From Anaerolineales bacterium UBA7227 (GTDB taxonomy: Bacteria > Chloroflexota > Anaerolineae > Anaerolineales > Villigracilaceae), in contig DKTP01000026.1 of the NCBI GenBank assembly GCA_002473085.1, positions 1 to 8,850 of the forward strand: a stretch of 8,850 bases of DNA. The letters are read 5' to 3'. The translations under genes and the position numbers were made by a program. Below the pieces are notes generated by a model. It did no database searches. It saw nothing but the letters and a program-made list of their open reading frames with translations, and was not told the origin of the DNA. Shown here piece by piece: positions 6,461 to 8,850 of this stretch; positions within the stretch are counted from its first letter, which is position 1; every line of letters begins with the position of its first letter.

Positions 6461-6487
6461 TGTACGGTATTAAAAAATCCGTGTACA
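6461..6487 (-). terminator. weak hairpin downstream of moaE
   Basis: On the minus strand TGTAC-AC-GG can pair with CCGTACA, with a two-base bulge, starting a few bases after the moaE stop. The T-run (six T) is in the loop rather than after the stem, so this is not a standard terminator. Confidence 0.2.
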
Positions 6488-6491
6488 GGTT

Positions 6492-6959
6492 TTACTCTCC
6501 CGCTTTCGGGATGTAATCGCCCTCGACCCATTCCTCTCCGTTCGGACCGACTTCCTTCTTCCAGACGGGGACGATCTCTTTCAGGCGGTCTATCCCATAC
6601 CGCGCCGCGTCGAAGACTCCCGTGTCGCGGTGCGCGGCGGTGACGGCGATCAGCACCGTGGGCGTGCGCGGGTACAACCGCCCGACGCGCTGGACGACGG
6701 CGATGCCCTCGATGGTCTCCCAGCGTGCGCGGATCTCGTCCGCGACCTGTTTCATCTTCGCTTCGGCCATCGGTTTGTAGGCCTCGTATTCGAGATAGAC
6801 GGTCTCGTGCGCCTCGCCGCGCGAAGTGACGCCGCGCACCATGCCCGTAAAGATCGCCGCCGCGCCCGTGGATGGAAGCGTGATCGCGTCGAGCAGCGCG
6901 TCCAGGTCGAGTTCGTCTTCGGTGATTTCAAAAATAGTCGGATGGTCGGGCGGTCTCAT
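6492..6959 (-). CDS. moaE: molybdopterin synthase catalytic subunit MoaE
   Basis: With MoaD, MoaE converts cyclic pyranopterin monophosphate to molybdopterin by adding two sulfurs, in cytosolic molybdenum cofactor synthesis. From the ATG at 6959 the protein has 155 residues, close to E. coli MoaE. Conserved features are R42 in FTGMVRG, H110-R111 in TAAHRDTG, and K127 and K134 in LKEIVPVWKKE, seven residues apart like the catalytic pair K119/K126 of E. coli. The frame stays open upstream to a TTG at 7025 inside the heptamer array, giving a 22-residue extension with no family similarity, so I chose 6959. No Shine-Dalgarno precedes it. It follows moaD after 80 bp. No moaA, moaC or mobA lies in the window. 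Confidence 0.93.
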   Translation of the reverse strand: MRPPDHPTIFEITEDELDLDALLDAITLPSTGAAAIFTGMVRGVTSRGEAHETVYLEYEAYKPMAEAKMKQVADEIRARWETIEGIAVVQRVGRLYPRTPTVLIAVTAAHRDTGVFDAARYGIDRLKEIVPVWKKEVGPNGEEWVEGDYIPKAGE

Positions 6960-7015
6960 GGTCGTGTGGTTACATGATAAGCGATATTTAGGGGATCGGA
7001 TCATAGGCAAGCGCT

Positions 7016-7043
7016 CAATTACCAATTACCAATCTCCAATTAT
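7016..7043. repeat. heptamer array 3, four units of CAATTAC type
   Basis: Units CAATTAC, CAATTAC, CAATCTC and CAATTAT, period 7 (ATTGGTA type on the minus strand). The moaD stop (7040-7042) lies inside the last unit. The array occupies much of the moaD-moaE gap. Confidence 0.85.
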
Positions 7044-7291
7044 CCCCCGCTCACAGGCGGAAACATCGCCAGTTCCGCGCCCTCGGGCAGGATGGCCTCG
7101 TCGAACGCGAACTCGCGGTTGACGGTCGTCAGCGCTGATTTCATGTTCTCCGCCAGCGCGGGGAATTCGCGGGCGACTTGCGCTTTGAGCGCCTGGACGG
7201 TCGCGCCCTCGGGCAGGCTCAACTCGATAAATTTTGCGCCGCCCACGCGTTCGCGCAGGGTGGCGAAGAGTAAAATCTTTACGCGGGTCAT
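7040..7291 (-). CDS. moaD: molybdopterin synthase sulfur carrier subunit MoaD
   Basis: This 83-residue ubiquitin-fold protein carries sulfur as a C-terminal thiocarboxylate and donates it within the MoaD-MoaE complex. It starts MTRVKILLFATLRERVG, the usual MoaD first strand, and ends PPVSGG, with the essential Gly-Gly terminus. Length matches the family (E. coli MoaD is 81). A clear ribosome binding site AAGGAG (revcomp of 7299-7304) lies seven bases before the ATG. The partner gene moaE is next downstream on the same strand. A ThiS-like carrier is the main alternative, but the adjacent moaE makes MoaD far more likely. The stop codon sits in a heptamer repeat array. The spacer upstream, towards rsmD, holds a long hairpin. 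Confidence 0.93.
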   Translation of the reverse strand: MTRVKILLFATLRERVGGAKFIELSLPEGATVQALKAQVAREFPALAENMKSALTTVNREFAFDEAILPEGAELAMFPPVSGG

Positions 7292-7307
7292 GACGCAGCT
7301 CCTTCTT

Positions 7308-7359
7308 GCCGCGAATTTCGCGAATGAACGCGAATAATAAAATTCGTGAAATTCGTGGC
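7308..7359. repeat. 18-bp-stem hairpin element of GCGAAT type between rsmD and moaD
   Basis: Arms 7308-7325 and 7342-7359 pair over 18 positions with two G-U pairs on the plus strand and a 16-base loop. Both arms are built from GCGAAT/ATTCG(C/T)G units like those of the element at 6355-6434. It fills most of the 72-bp spacer, begins 4 bp after the rsmD stop and ends close to the moaD ribosome binding site. On the minus strand, the direction of the genes, two A-C mismatches replace the wobble pairs. Confidence 0.75.
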
Positions 7360-7363
7360 CGAA

Positions 7364-7924
7364 TTATTTTTCTTGCAACTCGTAAAACACCAACAATGTG
7401 TTGCTATATTTTCTCTCGTCAAATTGTACCAAGTTCTGAAATTCCAAATCCTTATATTCGCGCGGGGCGATCTGCGCCATCACCCAGGCGTCCTTCGTCA
7501 GCCAGCTCGGATTTTCGTCGAGCGTTAACAGCGCGCGTTCCCAAATTCCTTGATACTGCGGCGGGGCGACGTAGATGTTTTGGAACTGGCGGTCGGCGGG
7601 CTGCGTCAGCGCGGCCAGCGAATCGGCGCGGCGGACCTCAGCGCGCTCCGCGAGGCGGCAATGCTCCAAATTGAATTTGATCGTCTCGATGGGCGCGCGG
7701 TTCAAGTCTGTGAAGCGGACGAACGACGCGCCGCGGCTCAGGGCTTCGATTCCCACCGCGCCCGTCCCTGCGAACAGGTCCCACCACGACGAGTCGACCA
7801 CGTCCGCGCCGATGATGTTGAACAGCGCCTCCTTCACCATGTCCGTGATCGGGCGCGTGGTGTCGCCAGGGACGGACTTCAACTTGCGTCCTTTCGCGGC
7901 GCCAGAGATGACTCTCAGACTCAT
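7364..7924 (-). CDS. rsmD: RsmD-family rRNA guanine-N2 methyltransferase with altered motif IV
   Basis: This 186-residue SAM-dependent methyltransferase is expected to act like RsmD, which makes m2G966 in 16S rRNA of the small subunit. Family features are the N-terminus RVISGAAKGRKL, RPITDMVKEALFNI at residues 24-37, SAM motif I DLFAGTGAVGIEALSRGA at 49-66 and the C-terminal RKYSNTLLVFYE. Length is normal. The odd point is motif IV: RsmD proteins usually have DPPF or DPPY, and here residues 120-124 read APPQY, so the acidic residue near the target base is missing. The ATG at 7924 lies three bases after the stop of the upstream URO-D-like gene (TGA-GAA-ATG), implying coupled translation. Family membership is firm; exact activity is less certain because of the motif change. 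Confidence 0.88.
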   Translation of the reverse strand: MSLRVISGAAKGRKLKSVPGDTTRPITDMVKEALFNIIGADVVDSSWWDLFAGTGAVGIEALSRGASFVRFTDLNRAPIETIKFNLEHCRLAERAEVRRADSLAALTQPADRQFQNIYVAPPQYQGIWERALLTLDENPSWLTKDAWVMAQIAPREYKDLEFQNLVQFDERKYSNTLLVFYELQEK

Positions 7925-7927
7925 TTC

Positions 7928-8850
7928 TCAACGCTCTCTCGCTGCAATCAAATTCCCATGCGACGCGATGACGGGGACCACGCAGCCCGTGGACAGGATG
8001 AACTTCCGTCCGCGCGTTTGACGGATGGCCTCCTCCGCCTCTTCCCTGACCTGCGCGGGGTTGCCCAGCGCGAGCGTATCCTGCCTCAAGCCGCCGCAGA
8101 CGACGCCGTCGTAGAGCGCCTGGGCCTCCGCGAGGCTTGGCGCGGTTTCGCGGTCGTGCCAATTTACGATGGGAAATGAGAGAGCGGAGAGCAGAGAGTA
8201 GTGAATATCGCGCCCATGAAGATGGAGGACGTTCAGCCACGAGGATTTGGCGGGTTCGATCACTTGCTGGTCAAATGGGAGGCCGAAGGTTTTGTATTCT
8301 TCGAGCGAGAGCAGCGCCGCCTGCGCGTGTTGGACGGCGTAGAAGATTCCGTCAATGCCCGTTTCGAGCGCGGCTTCCACGAAGCGGCGCGTCGTCCGCG
8401 TGATGGTTTCGAGTCCCTGCATCACCGCGTCGGGATGGAGGCGGAGGTGCGCCAGGAGCGCGTCGCTGCCCGCGAGATTTTTCGCCTGCGCCAGCGGACT
8501 GAACACGGTCTGGATGAGGGGAGTCTCGGCGGGGAGTCCCTGCTTGAGGAGGCGGAGACATTCCAGTTGCGCGGAAAGACGCGGCGAGGTTGGATCCAGC
8601 TCGGGCAGGCGCGCCCAGTCGCGAGGTCCAGAGACGACGCGTTTGACGTAGCGGCGCGTCCCCTCGGTGTGTCCCTCCCAAACGTCGTCCGCGCCCCAGT
8701 CCTTGAGACAGAACGACGAGGCGGGAGTCACTTTGACGAAGTCGAAATCGTATTGCCTTTGCCAGTGAAGCGTCGCGGCGGCGAGCGTTTCGGGAGACTG
8801 GTCGTCCACGGGGAAGTGGCGCCAGAGCGCGACGGGGACGCGGTCGGGCT
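7928..8850 (-). CDS. URO-D superfamily protein, 5' end outside window
   Basis: The frame stays open to the window edge, so the gene is partial: 306 residues are visible and roughly 15-30 N-terminal ones are probably missing. A GTG at 8809 is not the true start, because the upstream codons (RVPVALWRHFP) match the usual start of this family. The fold is that of uroporphyrinogen decarboxylase and cobamide-dependent methyltransferases. It lacks the RQAGRY motif of true HemE, so haem decarboxylase is unlikely. Counted from the GTG, H196-x-H198 in LHLHG and C276 in STGCVVP could form a zinc site like His-x-Cys...Cys in MtaA-type methyltransferases. Methyl transfer is therefore possible but unproven. 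C-terminal landmarks GGLRQDTLALGNP and SHGNLIAA fit the superfamily. It overlaps no gene and precedes rsmD by three bases. Confidence 0.8.
   Translation of the reverse strand, partial: PDRVPVALWRHFPVDDQSPETLAAATLHWQRQYDFDFVKVTPASSFCLKDWGADDVWEGHTEGTRRYVKRVVSGPRDWARLPELDPTSPRLSAQLECLRLLKQGLPAETPLIQTVFSPLAQAKNLAGSDALLAHLRLHPDAVMQGLETITRTTRRFVEAALETGIDGIFYAVQHAQAALLSLEEYKTFGLPFDQQVIEPAKSSWLNVLHLHGRDIHYSLLSALSFPIVNWHDRETAPSLAEAQALYDGVVCGGLRQDTLALGNPAQVREEAEEAIRQTRGRKFILSTGCVVPVIASHGNLIAARER

Noticed and set aside
6492..7025. moaE start at the TTG at 7025 (177 residues)
   Set aside because: The added 22 residues have no MoaE similarity, begin within a heptamer repeat, and lengthen the protein beyond the family norm. 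The ATG at 6959 gives the expected length.
7928..8809. Annotation as hemE with a GTG start at 8809
   Set aside because: The RQAGRY motif of true uroporphyrinogen decarboxylase is absent. The codons upstream of the GTG continue a recognisable family N-terminus to the window edge, so the gene is truncated rather than starting there.

Overview
The window is 8,850 bases of bacterial chromosome. It carries eight protein genes, GC-rich coding regions and AT-richer spacers full of short repeats. I see no tRNA, rRNA, transposase, phage gene, CRISPR array or defence gene. The DnaQ-DinG fusion, the mix of Shine-Dalgarno and apparently leaderless starts, and the style of the spacer repeats suggest an environmental bacterium, possibly Chloroflexota (Anaerolineae). 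That placement is an impression from the sequence, not a demonstrated assignment.

Layout: (1) 65-2872, minus: a 935-residue DnaQ-type exonuclease fused to a DinG/XPD-type helicase. (2) 2873-2988: a divergent promoter region with two perfect palindromes. (3) 2989-3630, plus: pcm, protein-L-isoaspartate O-methyltransferase. (4) 3621-3912: a 146-bp tandem duplication between the convergent genes pcm and add. It contains two hairpin types and nested 33-bp repeats, and its edges copy the 3' ends of both genes. (5) 3880-4881, minus: add, adenosine deaminase. (6) 4882-4998: a rho-independent terminator between two different heptamer repeat arrays. (7) 4999-6234, minus: fabF. (8) 6235-6491: a spacer with a possible fabF promoter and an 80-nt hairpin made of GCGAAT units. 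(9) 6492-6959 and 7040-7291, minus: moaE and moaD, separated by a third heptamer array. (10) 7292-7363: a second GCGAAT hairpin. (11) 7364-7924, minus: rsmD, with an altered catalytic motif. (12) 7928-8850, minus: a URO-D superfamily gene cut by the window edge, whose stop codon is 3 nt from the rsmD start.

Functionally this is housekeeping: DNA repair (DnaQ-DinG), protein repair (Pcm), purine salvage (Add), fatty acid elongation (FabF), molybdopterin synthase (MoaD plus MoaE), 16S rRNA methylation (RsmD) and a URO-D-like enzyme. Only MoaD/MoaE form an obvious functional pair, and only URO-D/rsmD look translationally linked.

The most interesting material is non-coding. There is a hairpin family with compensatory stem changes around pcm, a nested duplication carrying four copies of the add tail, three unrelated heptamer arrays at gene borders, and two long GCGAAT hairpins on either side of moaDE. 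The protein oddities are an APPQY motif in RsmD, a DnaQ-DinG fusion that keeps its iron-sulfur cysteines, and a His-x-His...Cys set in the URO-D-like protein.
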